Shown: positions 18,758 through 31,140, counted from the first letter of the stretch. The stretch is DNA of 64,000 nucleotides from Pseudomonas sp. NKUCC02_KPG (GCF_019345465.1 NZ_JAHKRC010000004.1:62001-126000); one strand, 5' to 3'. Program-made: numbers and translations. Notes: a model not told the origin generated them from the sequence alone.

Positions 18758-19549
18758 CTACATCTCGACCACGTCAATCTGGTAGGGAGCAAAAATGGCT
18801 CTCAACTGCCCATTGTCTCGAAGACGGCTCATCATTTGCGCGAATTGCTGACTCTTGATCGGTGCATCGAGCCGCAGCAACGCGTAGTGCCGATAGATCT
18901 GATCGACACGCTCGGACATCATGATCTGTGACTTGACCTTAGGGTCGTAGCGCTGAATGTCGATCAGGTTGGAGCGTGTCATCAATGCAATGTCTGCCCG
19001 CCCGCGCAGGACCATCAACAGGTTGCTTTCGTGGGAATAGGTCAGGGTTGCGCTGAAGGTATCGGCAAGGAATTTCGGGGTCGAATTGAACCCGGCAAAG
19101 GCGTAGTGATAGCCGCTAAAGAGCGCAAGCCGCTTGCCGCTCAACTCATCAAAATAACGTTGGGCCCGATCAGGTTGGTACCTGGCGACAAATACTTCGG
19201 CGTCTTCAAGGCCCATGTCGACGGCCGTATACGAGAACGCCTGCCAACCCCAGGCCGGGTTTTCGAACATCATCATGTCCACCCGCCCCCGCTCAAAATC
19301 ACGCACGCGCCTTGGGATCGAACTGGGCACCAGGACAAAGCGGTAGTCGCTCTGTAACTGGTTGAGGGCGTTGAGCAATTGTGACAACAGACCGGTGTCG
19401 GCACCGCGCTCGGGGCGTACGGTATACGGCGGAAAATGCGCAGCTCCAACCCTGATTTCCTGGGCGGCCGAAACCGGCGTTAGCCAGATCATGGCGAGGG
19501 CCAGCAACACACAATGAGCCAACTGTATCGGCGAACACTTCAAAACCAT
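18758..19549 (-). CDS. Periplasmic solute-binding-like protein (SBP family 3 type), orphan
   Basis: 263 residues from MVLKCSPIQLAHCV, chosen because GGGA lies 5 nt upstream and a signal peptide (~1-30, cleavage near VSAAQE) follows. The mature part has the two-lobed binding-protein pattern: IRVGAAHFPPYTVRPERGADTGLLSQLLNALN at the start, a short RVDMMMFENPAWGW segment, and SNLLMVLRGRADIALMTRS in the second lobe. Aromatic and Arg contacts for amino-acid-like ligands are not clear. No permease or ATPase gene is adjacent, so it may sense or scavenge a ligand with a partner elsewhere. It converges on pvdS. Confidence 0.7.
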   Translation of the reverse strand: MVLKCSPIQLAHCVLLALAMIWLTPVSAAQEIRVGAAHFPPYTVRPERGADTGLLSQLLNALNQLQSDYRFVLVPSSIPRRVRDFERGRVDMMMFENPAWGWQAFSYTAVDMGLEDAEVFVARYQPDRAQRYFDELSGKRLALFSGYHYAFAGFNSTPKFLADTFSATLTYSHESNLLMVLRGRADIALMTRSNLIDIQRYDPKVKSQIMMSERVDQIYRHYALLRLDAPIKSQQFAQMMSRLRDNGQLRAIFAPYQIDVVEM

Positions 19550-19738
19550 ATACATCCCGCGCCGCCCATGGCTGGAACTTATTGATCGACACACGACCTG
19601 AGATCGAGCACGCACACCATTAAACCGCCTATAGACTAGCAAGCAAGCGGTCGACTGGCCCACTACAAAATACGTCCCCGGGTCCGTGTTTTAGCTACGC
19701 TCCCACTTCAACGCCGATGCTGTTAAAGGAAGCTGCAC

Positions 19739-20281
19739 ATGCCTCACTGGCTGGTAATTGACCTGGAAGCCACAACCGATGATGGCGGCTGGCCCCTGGA
19801 AGAAATGGAAGTGATTGAAATCGGTGCCAGCGTGGTCACTCGCGCCGGCCGGGAGGTGGATCATTTTCAGCGCTTTATTCGCCCGCAACGTCGTCCCCTC
19901 TTGACGCCCTTTTGCCGTCAACTGACTCGCATCACCCAGGCCAACATTGACTCCGGGGCTCCGATGACGGTGGTGTGGGAGCAGTTCGAGCGCTGGCTCG
20001 GCCAGCATCTGCCCAAGCTTGAAGGGTGGGCCAGTTGGGGCGACTACGATCGCAAACAGCTGGAGCAGGAATGGCGCCAGAAGCAACTGGACAGTGCCCT
20101 GCTGCAATTGCCGCACATGAACCTCAAGCAGCAATTTGCCCAGGCCCGCCAGCTCAAGCGTGCACTTGGACTTAACAGCGCCCTGCAACTGGCCGGAATG
20201 CAGTTCAATGGCCAGCAGCATCGTGCCCTGGAAGATGCGCGAAATACTGCACGTTTATTGCCACTGGTACTCAAGGGCTGA
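19739..20281 (+). CDS. DEDDh-family 3'-5' exonuclease (Eri1/KapD-like)
   Basis: 180-residue single-domain exonuclease. Exo I motif is VIDLEAT (Asp8, Glu10); Exo II lies around LEGWASWGDYDR with an acidic residue in an SWGDYD context; Exo III is HRALEDARNTARLL with the His and Asp of the DEDDh class. Such stand-alone proteins trim RNA or DNA 3' ends; the substrate is unknown. It has a divergent promoter region of 190 bp shared with the binding-protein gene and lies 79 bp before ppnP. Confidence 0.82.
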   Translation: MPHWLVIDLEATTDDGGWPLEEMEVIEIGASVVTRAGREVDHFQRFIRPQRRPLLTPFCRQLTRITQANIDSGAPMTVVWEQFERWLGQHLPKLEGWASWGDYDRKQLEQEWRQKQLDSALLQLPHMNLKQQFAQARQLKRALGLNSALQLAGMQFNGQQHRALEDARNTARLLPLVLKG

Positions 20282-20360
20282 CGGCCACAAAAGGGCGTGA
20301 CGGGATAAAACGGCTTCTGCATACTGGCCAGCCTTTTTTAGCCCATTCCGAGGAATCGCC

Positions 20361-20642
20361 ATGTTTAAAGTCAACGAATACTTCGACGGCACCGTCAAGT
20401 CGATTGCCTTCGCACAAACCGAAGGCAAGGCCACCATTGGCGTCATGGCTGCGGGCGAATACGAGTTCGGCACGGCCGAGCGTGAAATCATGCACGTGGT
20501 CTCGGGTGAACTGAGCGTCAAGCTGCCGGGCAGCAGCGAGTATGAAACCTTCAAGAGCGGCAGCCAGTTCAACGTGCCGGCCAACAGCAAGTTCCAGCTC
20601 AAGGTTGCAGTGGACACCGCTTACCTGTGTGAGTACCGCTAA
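20361..20642 (+). CDS. ppnP: Pyrimidine/purine nucleoside phosphorylase PpnP
   Basis: 93-residue one-domain cupin (UPF0345/YaiE family). The family hallmarks are intact: [39 protein letters not shown] and [13 protein letters not shown]. PpnP phosphorolyses several nucleosides to base and ribose-1-phosphate. An AGGAATCGCC ribosome site precedes the ATG. Followed by a REPIN. Confidence 0.92.
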   Translation: MFKVNEYFDGTVKSIAFAQTEGKATIGVMAAGEYEFGTAEREIMHVVSGELSVKLPGSSEYETFKSGSQFNVPANSKFQLKVAVDTAYLCEYR

Positions 20643-20678
20643 ATCCCCCTTTGGCAGCAACTGTCTTGATGCTGCCAT

Positions 20679-20763
20679 GTGGGAGCGGGCTTGCTCGCGA
20701 TACAGACGACCCGGTCTGTCCGTTGAATCGCGTTGATGCCATCGCGAGCAACCCCGCTCCCAC
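20679..20763. repeat. REPIN (GTGGGAGCGGGCTTGCTCGCGAT family)
   Basis: Arms of 23 nt at 20679-20701 and 20741-20763 in inverted orientation, 39 bp apart, between ppnP and the end of the ABC exporter gene. The left arm is the family consensus; the right arm has two differences. Confidence 0.9.
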
Positions 20764-20765
20764 CG

Positions 20766-22523
20766 CTACACCCCTACGTTGAACTGCAACGCCGCCAACC
20801 GCGCATACAGCGGGTTGCTGGCGATCAACTGTGCGTGGGTGCCGATGGCAACCAGCTTGCCCTGATCCATGACCGCAATGCGGTCGGCGTTCTGCACTGT
20901 GGCCAGGCGGTGAGCAATCACCAGCGTCGTGCGGCCTTGCATCAGGCTGGGCAGTGCCTGCTGGATCAAGTGTTCGCTCTGGGCATCCAGGGCACTGGTG
21001 GCTTCGTCCAGCAACAGGATCGGGGCATCCACCAGCAGCGCCCGGGCGATAGCCAGACGCTGGCGCTGACCGCCGGACAACCCCAGACCGCCGTCGCCCA
21101 AGTGGGTTTTGTAGCCCTCGGGCATTTGCAGGATGAAGTCATGGGCATGGGCAATCCGTGCGGCGGCTTCAACTTGCCCATCGCTGGCACCCGCATTGCC
21201 GTAGCGGATGTTGTCTTCAATGGTGCCGAAAAACAGTGCCGGGGTTTGCGACACCAGGGCAAAGCAACGGCGCAGGTCTTGCGGGTCAAGTTGGGTGATC
21301 GGCTGCCCCTCAAGCAGGATCTGGCCTTGCTGGGGATCGTAAAAGCGCAGCAGCAGGTCAAACAACGTGGACTTGCCTGCCCCCGAAGGCCCCACCAACG
21401 CCAGGGTTTCCCCCGCGTTGACCGACAGGCTTAGCCCGTCAATCGCGTAGCTTTCTGGCCGTGACGGGTAGGAAAACCGCAGGTTTTCGAGTTGCAGATT
21501 ACCGTCCACCCGCTCGGGTAAAACGCGCAGGTCCGTGCTCGGTGGCAAGATCAGGCTTTTTGCCTGCAGCAGCTCGGCAATTCGCTCGGCCGCACCCGCC
21601 GCCTGTTGCAGTTCGCCAATGACTTCACTCAGGGTGCCAAACGCGCTGCCCACCACCAGGCTGTAGAACACAAAGGCTGCCAGCTCGCCACCGGTGATGC
21701 GCCCCGCGATCACGTCCATGCCACCGACCCACAGCATCACCCCGACGGCGCCCAATACCAGCAAAATCACCAACGTGATCAGCCATGCCCGTTGCAGGAT
21801 ACGTTTGCGTGCGGTGGCAAACGCATGCTCAACGGTGCTGGCGAAGCGCTGCTGGTCTTGCTGTTGATGGTTATAGGCCTGGACCGTCTTGATCTGGCCC
21901 AGGGCCTCGGCGACATAGCTGCCGACATCGGCAATCCGGTCCTGACTCTGGCGCGACAGGCTGCGCACCCGGCGACCAAAAAACAGAATGGGCACCAGCA
22001 CCAGTGGCAAGGCGACCACCACGATACTGGTGAGCTTGGGGTTGGTGACAAACAACAGCACCACGCCGCCGATCACCATGAGGCTGTTGCGCAAGAACAG
22101 GGACAGCGAAGAACCGATCACTGATTGCAACAAGGTGGTGTCGGTGGTCAGTCGTGACTGGATTTCCGAACTGCGATTGTTCTCGTAGAACCCCGGGTGC
22201 AAATCGATCAGGTGATTGAACACCTGGCGCCGAATGTCCGCGACCACCCGCTCACCGATCCACGACACCAGATAAAAACGCACAAAGGTGCCCACGGACA
22301 ATCCCAGCACCAGCATCAGAAAAAAACCGATGGACTGGTTAAGCAGGTGCGGGGACTGGGTCATAAAACCCTTGTCCACCAGCAAGCGAATGCCCTGCCC
22401 CATCGACAAGGTAATACCCGCTGTCACAATCAGGGCCAACAGTGCGCCACCTGCCTGCCAACGATAGGGCGCAATGAAATGGGTGGCCAGGCGGATGGCA
22501 CGACGATGACGGGACGAAAGCAT
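20766..22523 (-). CDS. ABC exporter half-transporter (fused permease and ATPase)
   Basis: 585 residues: an exporter membrane domain with six helices over ~20-310 and a cytoplasmic ATPase ~340-580. Walker A GPSGAGKST, signature LSGGQRQRLAIARALL, Walker B ILLLDEATSALD and the switch His in VIAHRLATV are complete, so it should form an active homodimer. The family includes MsbA/BmrA-like lipid and drug exporters; substrate cannot be read. Standing alone, it is bordered by a REPIN downstream. Confidence 0.88.
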   Translation of the reverse strand: MLSSRHRRAIRLATHFIAPYRWQAGGALLALIVTAGITLSMGQGIRLLVDKGFMTQSPHLLNQSIGFFLMLVLGLSVGTFVRFYLVSWIGERVVADIRRQVFNHLIDLHPGFYENNRSSEIQSRLTTDTTLLQSVIGSSLSLFLRNSLMVIGGVVLLFVTNPKLTSIVVVALPLVLVPILFFGRRVRSLSRQSQDRIADVGSYVAEALGQIKTVQAYNHQQQDQQRFASTVEHAFATARKRILQRAWLITLVILLVLGAVGVMLWVGGMDVIAGRITGGELAAFVFYSLVVGSAFGTLSEVIGELQQAAGAAERIAELLQAKSLILPPSTDLRVLPERVDGNLQLENLRFSYPSRPESYAIDGLSLSVNAGETLALVGPSGAGKSTLFDLLLRFYDPQQGQILLEGQPITQLDPQDLRRCFALVSQTPALFFGTIEDNIRYGNAGASDGQVEAAARIAHAHDFILQMPEGYKTHLGDGGLGLSGGQRQRLAIARALLVDAPILLLDEATSALDAQSEHLIQQALPSLMQGRTTLVIAHRLATVQNADRIAVMDQGKLVAIGTHAQLIASNPLYARLAALQFNVGV

Positions 22524-22775
22524 GGGAGGGTATCCAGAATGAGGATCAGCGTAAAAAGCCTTACACAGCCTACAACGAAGTTCGGCTTACGCTGGTAAAC
22601 CTTTCTCACTTGCTTTGATTATGACCCGCAACAACAACCCCTAGGCAGTAATGTTCTAAAGTCGGGCTGGAAGTTTCAGGATATTTCTGTTGGACTGGGC
22701 TGGTGGCCAAGTTTGTAACCGCTTGGTCATTAATCGGATCTACAGTAGCGCTACACCCTGATGAGGAGACAGGCC

Positions 22776-22952
22776 ATGGATTTGCAACAGAACGCTCAAG
22801 CCGTACCGGTGATTCGCACCCAACCACAGCAATCCCTGGGGTGCGCGTTTATCGACGAGAATGGACAGGAGATCCTGATCACTGAAGCCATGATCCAGGA
22901 CGCTTGCCACGAACTGGAGCAACGCCTGGTCAAGCCGTCTCGCAAGGACTGA
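22776..22952 (+). CDS. PA1571-like small conserved protein
   Basis: 58 residues from MDLQQNAQAVPVIRTQPQQ with a GAGGAGACAGG ribosome site. The segment VIRTQPQQSLGCAFIDENGQEILITEAMIQDACHELEQRL matches a small Pseudomonas family (PA1571) with a strand-strand-helix layout; function unknown. A strong terminator follows 50 bp downstream, so it is a one-gene unit. The 252-bp gap before it (22524-22775) should hold its promoter; I recognise no specific operator. Confidence 0.75.
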   Translation: MDLQQNAQAVPVIRTQPQQSLGCAFIDENGQEILITEAMIQDACHELEQRLVKPSRKD

Positions 22953-23001
22953 TCCTTGCCTGCAAGACCTTGTTCATGATCAAACTGCATTCGCGACACT
23001 G

Positions 23002-23032
23002 ACCGGCCCTACTGCGTAGGGCCGGTTTTTTT
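23002..23032 (+). terminator. Intrinsic terminator of the PA1571-like gene
   Basis: Perfect 9-bp stem ACCGGCCCT / AGGGCCGGT with a 7-nt loop followed by seven Ts. The convergent pdxB ends 14 bp away. Confidence 0.93.
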
Positions 23033-23045
23033 GTGCCCTGGACTT

Positions 23046-24188
23046 TTAGACCGGTACCGCACCCAACGCTTTGACCAGTTGGGTCAAGGCGACTGATTCG
23101 CCCTCGATATGTACGGGCAAACCTTCGATCTCGCGGCGAATCGGGTAGTGCTTGCGCAAAGCATCAAACGCCAGCTTCTGCTCCTGGACACTGCCGATCA
23201 GGCTACGGCGAAAATCCGCATCGTCACGGCGCGGGTCGTACACGCCGCGACAGATCATGGCCATTGCCCAGCCAGGATCGGTGTTGGCACTCAGCTCGAC
23301 CTTCGCCAGCCAAGGGGCAGGCAACAGATCGGCAAGTTTTACCTGCGGGGTATGGCCCAGGAAATCGCACAACGCCTGATAAATCTGTGCGGTGCCCCGC
23401 TGCTTGCCATCCAGGCTGTGACCGGCGATGTGCGGGGTCGCCAGTACGCACAAGTCAGCCAGTTCGACGTCAACTTGCGGCTCGTCCTCCCACACATCCA
23501 GTACCGCCTGGAGGTCTTCGCGCCGGGTGAGCACTGTGCGCAATGCGGCATTATCAATCACCGGGCCCCGGCTGGCGTTGATCAACCAGGTGCCCGGCTT
23601 CAGTTGCTCCAGACGCTGCTGGTCGAGCAAGTGCCAGGTCGGGTAGTCGCCCGTTTTATCCAGCGGAGTGTGCAAGCTGAGCACATCGCAATGCTCAATG
23701 ATGTGTTCGAGGCTGACGTAATCGCCACCCTCGACTGCCTGTCGCACCGGATCACACACCAGCACGTTGAGGCCCAGGGCACGCAGCACATTGACCAGAC
23801 GCCCGCCCACTTCACCGGCGCCAATCACGCCATAGGTGCGTTGCGTCAGATCGACACCCTCGATCTCGGCCAGGGTCAACAAACTGCCGAGCACGTAGTC
23901 GACCACGCCCCGGGCATTGCAACCGGGGGCGCTGGACCACTGAATTCCGGCTTGCTGAAAGTAGTCGAGGGCCAGGTGATCGGTGCCGATGGTGCATGTT
24001 CCGACAAACCGCACCGCGCTGCCTTCGAGCAGGTCGCGGTCGACTTTCGTCACGGAGCGCACCAGCAGGATATCGGCGTCATGCACGTCGGCACGGCTGA
24101 TCTGGCGCCCCGGAAAACGGCGTATTTCACCGAAGTCAGCAAAAAATTCTTCGATCAGCGGAATATTTTCGTCAGCAACAATCAACAT
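23046..24188 (-). CDS. pdxB: Erythronate-4-phosphate dehydrogenase
   Basis: Second step of the DXP-dependent pyridoxal phosphate pathway: oxidises 4-phosphoerythronate with NAD. The 380 residues include a Rossmann fingerprint [12 protein letters not shown], the D-2-hydroxyacid dehydrogenase catalytic segments [10 protein letters not shown] (Arg), LDVWEDEP (Glu) and [12 protein letters not shown] (His), and the C-terminal PdxB dimerisation domain after ~290. Usual length for gamma-proteobacteria. Indirectly relevant here because GcvP, GlyA and others need PLP. Confidence 0.95.
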   Translation of the reverse strand: MLIVADENIPLIEEFFADFGEIRRFPGRQISRADVHDADILLVRSVTKVDRDLLEGSAVRFVGTCTIGTDHLALDYFQQAGIQWSSAPGCNARGVVDYVLGSLLTLAEIEGVDLTQRTYGVIGAGEVGGRLVNVLRALGLNVLVCDPVRQAVEGGDYVSLEHIIEHCDVLSLHTPLDKTGDYPTWHLLDQQRLEQLKPGTWLINASRGPVIDNAALRTVLTRREDLQAVLDVWEDEPQVDVELADLCVLATPHIAGHSLDGKQRGTAQIYQALCDFLGHTPQVKLADLLPAPWLAKVELSANTDPGWAMAMICRGVYDPRRDDADFRRSLIGSVQEQKLAFDALRKHYPIRREIEGLPVHIEGESVALTQLVKALGAVPV

Positions 24189-24363
24189 GGCAGGCTCCTT
24201 TCGCGGAGTGGCAGTGTAGGCGTTGTTGCGATGAATGGGCCAGCCGGGTGTGGAAGGTACTCACAGTCACGCTTACAAAGCTCCTACAACTCCATGTTTT
24301 CTGACCATTTGGTCAAGGGTACAATCGCCAGCTTTGCGCGTTAAACACTGTGGATGCACGCTT

Positions 24364-25764
24364 GTGAACTCTGTCACTCATACTCCCCCTTCTACCGCTG
24401 TCAGCCGCCCGGCCCGGGTTCGTACAGAAGTGCGCGCACTCCTGGCACTGGCGTTTCCGATCATCATTTCGCAAATCGCCACCACCGCAATGGGGTTTGT
24501 CGATGCGGTGATGGCCGGGCGCGTCGGCCCGCGGGATCTGGCGGCCGTGGCGCTGGGCAACTCCATCTGGGTCCCGGTGTTTTTGCTGATGTCGGGCATT
24601 TTGTTAGCCACCACACCCAAAGTGGCTCAACGTTTTGGCGCGGATGCCCACAGCGACATCGGCCCGATCGTGCGCCAGGCGCTGTGGCTGGCACTGATTA
24701 CCGGCCTGTGTGCGGCCCTCATTCTGATCGGTGCCGAACCCCTGCTGCATGGGATGAAGGTCGACCCTGACTTGATCGAGCCGAGCATGGGTTATTTGTA
24801 CGGGATCGCCAGTGGCATGCCCGCTGTCGGGCTGTATTGCGTATTGCGCAATTTCAGCGATGGCCTGGGCAAAACCCGACCAAGCATGGTGCTGGGGCTG
24901 AGTGCCCTGGCACTCAATATTCCGATCAACTACATCTTTATTTATGGTCACTTTGGCGTCCCCGCCATGGGCGGTGTGGGCTGTGGTTGGGCCACGGCCA
25001 TTGTGATGTGGTTCATGGCCATCGGCATGGTGGTCTGCACCTGGCGAGGGGCTGTCTACCAGTCGAGCAAGGTGTACAGCCATTTTGAATGGCCACAGTG
25101 GGCGATCCTCAAGCGCTTGCTCAGCGTGGGCCTGCCAATTGGTATCGCGGTATTTGCCGAGTCGAGCATTTTTGCGGTGATTGCGCTGCTGATCGGCAGT
25201 CTCGGTGCAACCGTGGTGGCGGGCCATCAGATCGCCCTCAACTTCAGTTCGCTGGTATTCATGATTCCGTATTCGCTGGGCATGGCCATCACCGTGCGTG
25301 TTGGCCAGGCCCTGGGCCGTCAACAGCCTCGCGAAGCGCGATTTGTCGCTGGCGTGGGCATGGGCACAGCGCTGGTATGGGCGGCGATTTCCGCCAGCCT
25401 GATCCTCCTGCTGCGTGAGCAGATTGCGACCGTCTACACCGCCGACCCGCTGGTGATCGAGGTGGCAACCATGCTGCTGATGTTTGCTGCGCTGTATCAG
25501 TTTTCGGACGTGATCCAGGTCACCGCAGCCGGTGCCCTGCGGGGCTATCAAGACACGCGGGTGACGATGGTTCTGACGCTGTTCGCGTATTGGGGCATTG
25601 GTTTGCCGGTGGGCTACGCGCTGGGGCTGACCGACTGGTTTGGCGAGGCCAATGGCCCGAGCGGGCTATGGCAAGGTTTGATCGTCGGCCTGACCTGCGC
25701 CGCGCTGATGCTCGGCGTGCGGCTGGCGCGCAGTGCGAAGAAACACATTCGCCGCGCCGCATAA
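24364..25764 (+). CDS. MATE-family multidrug efflux pump (NorM/PmpM-like)
   Basis: 466 residues if started at GTG 24364 (VNSVTHTPPS); no better ATG lies between it and the first helix, and the frame is open further upstream. Two bundles of six helices; the first helix region FPIIISQIATTAMGFVDAVMAGRVG and the seventh-helix region VGLPIGIAVFAESSIFAVIALLIG are typical. Exports cationic drugs by Na+ or H+ antiport. PAO1 PmpM is the likely counterpart. It converges on tusA across a REPIN. Start uncertain. Confidence 0.85.
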   Translation: MNSVTHTPPSTAVSRPARVRTEVRALLALAFPIIISQIATTAMGFVDAVMAGRVGPRDLAAVALGNSIWVPVFLLMSGILLATTPKVAQRFGADAHSDIGPIVRQALWLALITGLCAALILIGAEPLLHGMKVDPDLIEPSMGYLYGIASGMPAVGLYCVLRNFSDGLGKTRPSMVLGLSALALNIPINYIFIYGHFGVPAMGGVGCGWATAIVMWFMAIGMVVCTWRGAVYQSSKVYSHFEWPQWAILKRLLSVGLPIGIAVFAESSIFAVIALLIGSLGATVVAGHQIALNFSSLVFMIPYSLGMAITVRVGQALGRQQPREARFVAGVGMGTALVWAAISASLILLLREQIATVYTADPLVIEVATMLLMFAALYQFSDVIQVTAAGALRGYQDTRVTMVLTLFAYWGIGLPVGYALGLTDWFGEANGPSGLWQGLIVGLTCAALMLGVRLARSAKKHIRRAA

Positions 25765-25770
25765 CACGTG

Positions 25771-25855
25771 GTCGCTGCCGAAGGCTGCGGGAAGGACTGC
25801 GGGGCCTTCAATATAACGGGTTGCTCCGCAACCCTTCGCAGCCTTCGGCAGCGAC
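25771..25855. repeat. REPIN, second family (GTCGCTGCCGAAGGCTGCG arms)
   Basis: Perfect 19-bp inverted arms at 25771-25789 and 25837-25855 enclose a nested hairpin GGGTTGC-TCC-GCAACCC (25818-25834). It occupies nearly the whole gap between the convergent MATE and tusA genes and probably also ends transcription. Confidence 0.9.
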
Positions 25856-25867
25856 TACGGGTCCAGC

Positions 25868-26116
25868 TCAATCCTGCTTCTTGCGGATCCAGTACAGGTA
25901 CTTGCCCGCCTCTTCCTGTTGCCCCACCAGTTCATGGTCAAGAAACACGCAGAACTTGGGAATGTCGCGCCGGGTCGAGGGATCGGTGGCAATGACTTTC
26001 AACAAGCCACCCGGCGCCAGGTCGCGAATGTGTTGGTGCAGCATCATCACCGGCTCAGGGCAGTTAAGGCCGGTGGCGTCCAGGGTGCCGTCAACCGGCA
26101 GGTCAGTAAAACTCAT
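25868..26116 (-). CDS. tusA: Sulfurtransferase TusA
   Basis: 82-residue sulfur relay protein that receives persulfide from IscS for tRNA 2-thiouridine synthesis and other sulfur transfers. The active-site motif is [21 protein letters not shown] with the catalytic Cys in NCPEP. It lies 14 bp after rlmM, co-directional, suggesting a two-gene operon of RNA-modification genes. Confidence 0.93.
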   Translation of the reverse strand: MSFTDLPVDGTLDATGLNCPEPVMMLHQHIRDLAPGGLLKVIATDPSTRRDIPKFCVFLDHELVGQQEEAGKYLYWIRKKQD

Positions 26117-26130
26117 CAGTTACTCCCGAA

Positions 26131-27207
26131 TCAGCGTGATTTAGGTTTTTTAACGTCCAGTCGACGCAAATGACAGGTCACTTCTTCACGGTCGTGATAC
26201 AGCTGCTTGCAGCCGATTTCGACCTGAATACCCCGCGCCTTGAAGCCATCTGCAATACGGTCCAGCAAGCGGCGCACTTCGGCATAACGCTGCTTCATCG
26301 GCAGTTTCAGGTTGACCACCGCTTCACGGCAATGACCTTCGCCGATCCACTCTTCAAGCATCGCGGCATTGCGCGCCGGCTTCTCAACGATGTCACAGAC
26401 CATCCAGTCCACCGGTTGCTTGGGCTTGAAGGTAAAGCCATCGGCCATCAAGTGCTGGACCAGGCCGGTGTCCATCAGGCTTTCAGCCATCGGCCCGTTG
26501 TCGATGGCGGTCACGATCATGCCGCGATTGACCAACTGCCAGGTCCAGCCACCTGGCGCCGCGCCGAGGTCCACACCGGTCATGTCACTGTGCAAGCGCT
26601 CATCCCATTGATCACGAGGGATAAAGTGATGCCAGGCCTCTTCCAGCTTGAGTGTTGAGCGGCTCGGCGCTTCACGGGGGAACTTGAGACGCGGAATGCC
26701 CATGGGCCACATGGCTGAGTTATCGGCTTCGGCCAACCCGAGAAACACTTCGCGCCCGCTTTTAAAGGTCAGCAGCAGACGCGGCTTGTGGGCATCGTCT
26801 TCAACCAGTTTGCCGGCCTTGATCAACGCCTTGCGCAGATGGGCGTCAAACTTTTTGCAGAAGTTGGACAGCTCTTTACCGTCATTGGTGTCGACTATTT
26901 CCAGCCACAGGCTGCCGCACACCGGAAAGTCCGCCATGTGCTCAAGAATAACGCTGATCCGGTCGGTTTCCGGGAGATCGACAAAGCCGCCACGGGCCCA
27001 TTGCCGCGGGAAAATCAGCTCGGCAAAACGCAGACCTTTCATCAGGCGTTCAGCGCCGCCTTCTTCGGTACACACAAATTCGGCGCAGGCAGTGCTCGGC
27101 TTGGCCTTGGCATAGCCAGACACATTGAGGCGGGCGGCGTGTTCGGCGATTTCCGAGCAGACTTCGCCTTCAAACCCGGGCCGGCAGTGCATAAAAACGG
27201 TGTTCAT
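26131..27207 (-). CDS. rlmM: 23S rRNA (cytidine-2498-2'-O)-methyltransferase
   Basis: 358 residues from MNTVFMHCRPGFEGEV. N-terminal THUMP-like region ~1-170; Rossmann methyltransferase domain with SAM-binding GVDLGAAPGGWTWQLVNRG (~residue 225), followed by DNGPMAESLMDTG and VDWMVCDIVEKP. Modifies C2498 in the peptidyl transferase centre. Start chosen where homologues begin; the longer in-frame extension is not conserved-looking. Divergent from acnA across 204 bp. Confidence 0.94.
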   Translation of the reverse strand: MNTVFMHCRPGFEGEVCSEIAEHAARLNVSGYAKAKPSTACAEFVCTEEGGAERLMKGLRFAELIFPRQWARGGFVDLPETDRISVILEHMADFPVCGSLWLEIVDTNDGKELSNFCKKFDAHLRKALIKAGKLVEDDAHKPRLLLTFKSGREVFLGLAEADNSAMWPMGIPRLKFPREAPSRSTLKLEEAWHHFIPRDQWDERLHSDMTGVDLGAAPGGWTWQLVNRGMIVTAIDNGPMAESLMDTGLVQHLMADGFTFKPKQPVDWMVCDIVEKPARNAAMLEEWIGEGHCREAVVNLKLPMKQRYAEVRRLLDRIADGFKARGIQVEIGCKQLYHDREEVTCHLRRLDVKKPKSR

Positions 27208-27411
27208 TGAATTACTCCTGGGCAGCTGGCAGGAATTGGCCAGCTGCGCATCCTTGATTTGGCGCAAGGACTGTCACGAAAAGGTCGGCATGATAGCCGA
27301 GTTCGGAACCTTGAACCCCCATAGACAGTCCAGTTATTAGCCAGAGCCCGGAATCAGAGCTAGGTTAGAAGCTCTGTTTGTGCCACGTGATCCGTCTAAA
27401 GGAGTCATTTC

Positions 27412-30153
<2,742 letters not shown>

Positions 30154-30168
30154 CCACACCTGAACACT

Positions 30169-30190
30169 GTGGGAGCGGGCTTGCCCGCAT
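30169..30190 (+). repeat. Single REP half-element
   Basis: GTGGGAGCGGGCTTGCCCGCAT, one arm of the first REP family with its own GCGGGC/GCCCGC mini-hairpin, just after acnA. Confidence 0.8.
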
Positions 30191-30221
30191 GCTCAGCCTT
30201 TTGAGTCGTTATACTGGCGCG

Positions 30222-30249
30222 CCCCGGACTGGATCCGGGGTGCTTTTTT
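30222..30249 (+). terminator. Intrinsic terminator after acnA
   Basis: Stem CCCCGGA / TCCGGGG with loop CTGGA, then TGC and six Ts. A TATACT hexamer lies just upstream (30210-30215); if it is a real -10 box the hairpin would sit at the 5' end of the next transcript. Confidence 0.8.
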
Positions 30250-30268
30250 AACGATTCCAAGGATTTTC

Positions 30269-31060
30269 ATGATTGTTCTGCCATGGCCTTATCTGGCACT
30301 TCTGACCCTCGGCTACGGCCTTGCCCTGAGCTTTGGGCAATTGGGTGTTCAAACCCTTATCGCACTTGGCCTGCTGACCCTCAGCGGGCTCGCCGTTCTA
30401 CAAACCAAAAATCATTACCTGCGCTATGCCGGGCACGCACTGTTTGTTCTGCTGGCTGTCGCGCTGGCCCTGCACTGGCTACCCGGTTTCCACAACGGAA
30501 AAGCCATCGGCCCCATGCGACTGACGCCTGATGCAGTGCCGTTTTCGATGTACTTCAATCTGGACAAACCACTGATTGGTTTCTGGCTGCTGTTGGTGTG
30601 CCCGTGGATCGCGCCACGCTTTGCCTGGCGCGTGTCTTTGGGCGCCACTTTAATGGGCCTGGCGCTGGCGGCGAGCATGGCGCTGGGCGGTGCGATGCTG
30701 CTGGGCATGATTGCATGGGCACCGAAATGGCCGCCCCAGGGCACTCTCTGGCTGCTGAACAACCTGCTGCTGGTAACACTGGTGGAGGAGGCGCTGTTTC
30801 GCGGCTACATCCAGGGCGGGCTGAGCCGAAAACTCAAAATGCTGCCTTATGGCCAGACTTTAGCGCTGATCGCGGCCTCGACGCTGTTTGGCCTGGCGCA
30901 TGCCGCCGCTGGCTGGCAATGGATGTTGCTGGCGGGGCTGGCCGGGGTCGGCTATGGCCTGGCTTACCGCTTTGGCGGGTTGGGCGCAGCAATTGCCACC
31001 CACTTTGGGCTCAACGTGCTGCATTTCGTGTTTTTCACCTACCCGATGCTGACCCCCTGA
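30269..31060 (+). CDS. CPBP-family intramembrane glutamic/metalloprotease
   Basis: 263-residue polytopic protein, about eight membrane helices. The C-terminal CPBP (Abi) domain shows motif 1 EEALFRGYIQGGL, motif 2 FGLAHAA and motif 3 ATHFGLNVLHFVFF, so the catalytic Glu/His set is intact. Bacterial members act in stress, immunity-peptide protection or membrane protein turnover; the substrate here is unknown. AAGGA ribosome site. Position between acnA and aer is the same as PAO1 PA1563. Confidence 0.8.
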   Translation: MIVLPWPYLALLTLGYGLALSFGQLGVQTLIALGLLTLSGLAVLQTKNHYLRYAGHALFVLLAVALALHWLPGFHNGKAIGPMRLTPDAVPFSMYFNLDKPLIGFWLLLVCPWIAPRFAWRVSLGATLMGLALAASMALGGAMLLGMIAWAPKWPPQGTLWLLNNLLLVTLVEEALFRGYIQGGLSRKLKMLPYGQTLALIAASTLFGLAHAAAGWQWMLLAGLAGVGYGLAYRFGGLGAAIATHFGLNVLHFVFFTYPMLTP

Positions 31061-31084
31061 CGCGCCGGCGCCTGAAATATAAAT

Positions 31085-31111
31085 TAAACAATTTCTTACT
31101 CATGCCGACAG
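31085..31111 (+). promoter_or_regulatory. Sigma-28 (FliA)-like promoter of aer
   Basis: TAAACAAT-N11-GCCGACAG against the flagellar sigma consensus TAAAGTTT-N11-GCCGATAA: TAAA and GCCGA are exact and the spacing is exact. The predicted start is ~23 nt before the aer ATG. Confidence 0.6.
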
Positions 31112-31140
31112 CCTGTCAAAGTCTTGCGGATTGAAACGAC

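Noticed and set aside
20637..20665. CTAAATCCCC at the end of ppnP as a PvdS-type promoter
   Set aside because: No CGT element at 16-17 bp and no gene downstream in that direction; part of the stop codon context.
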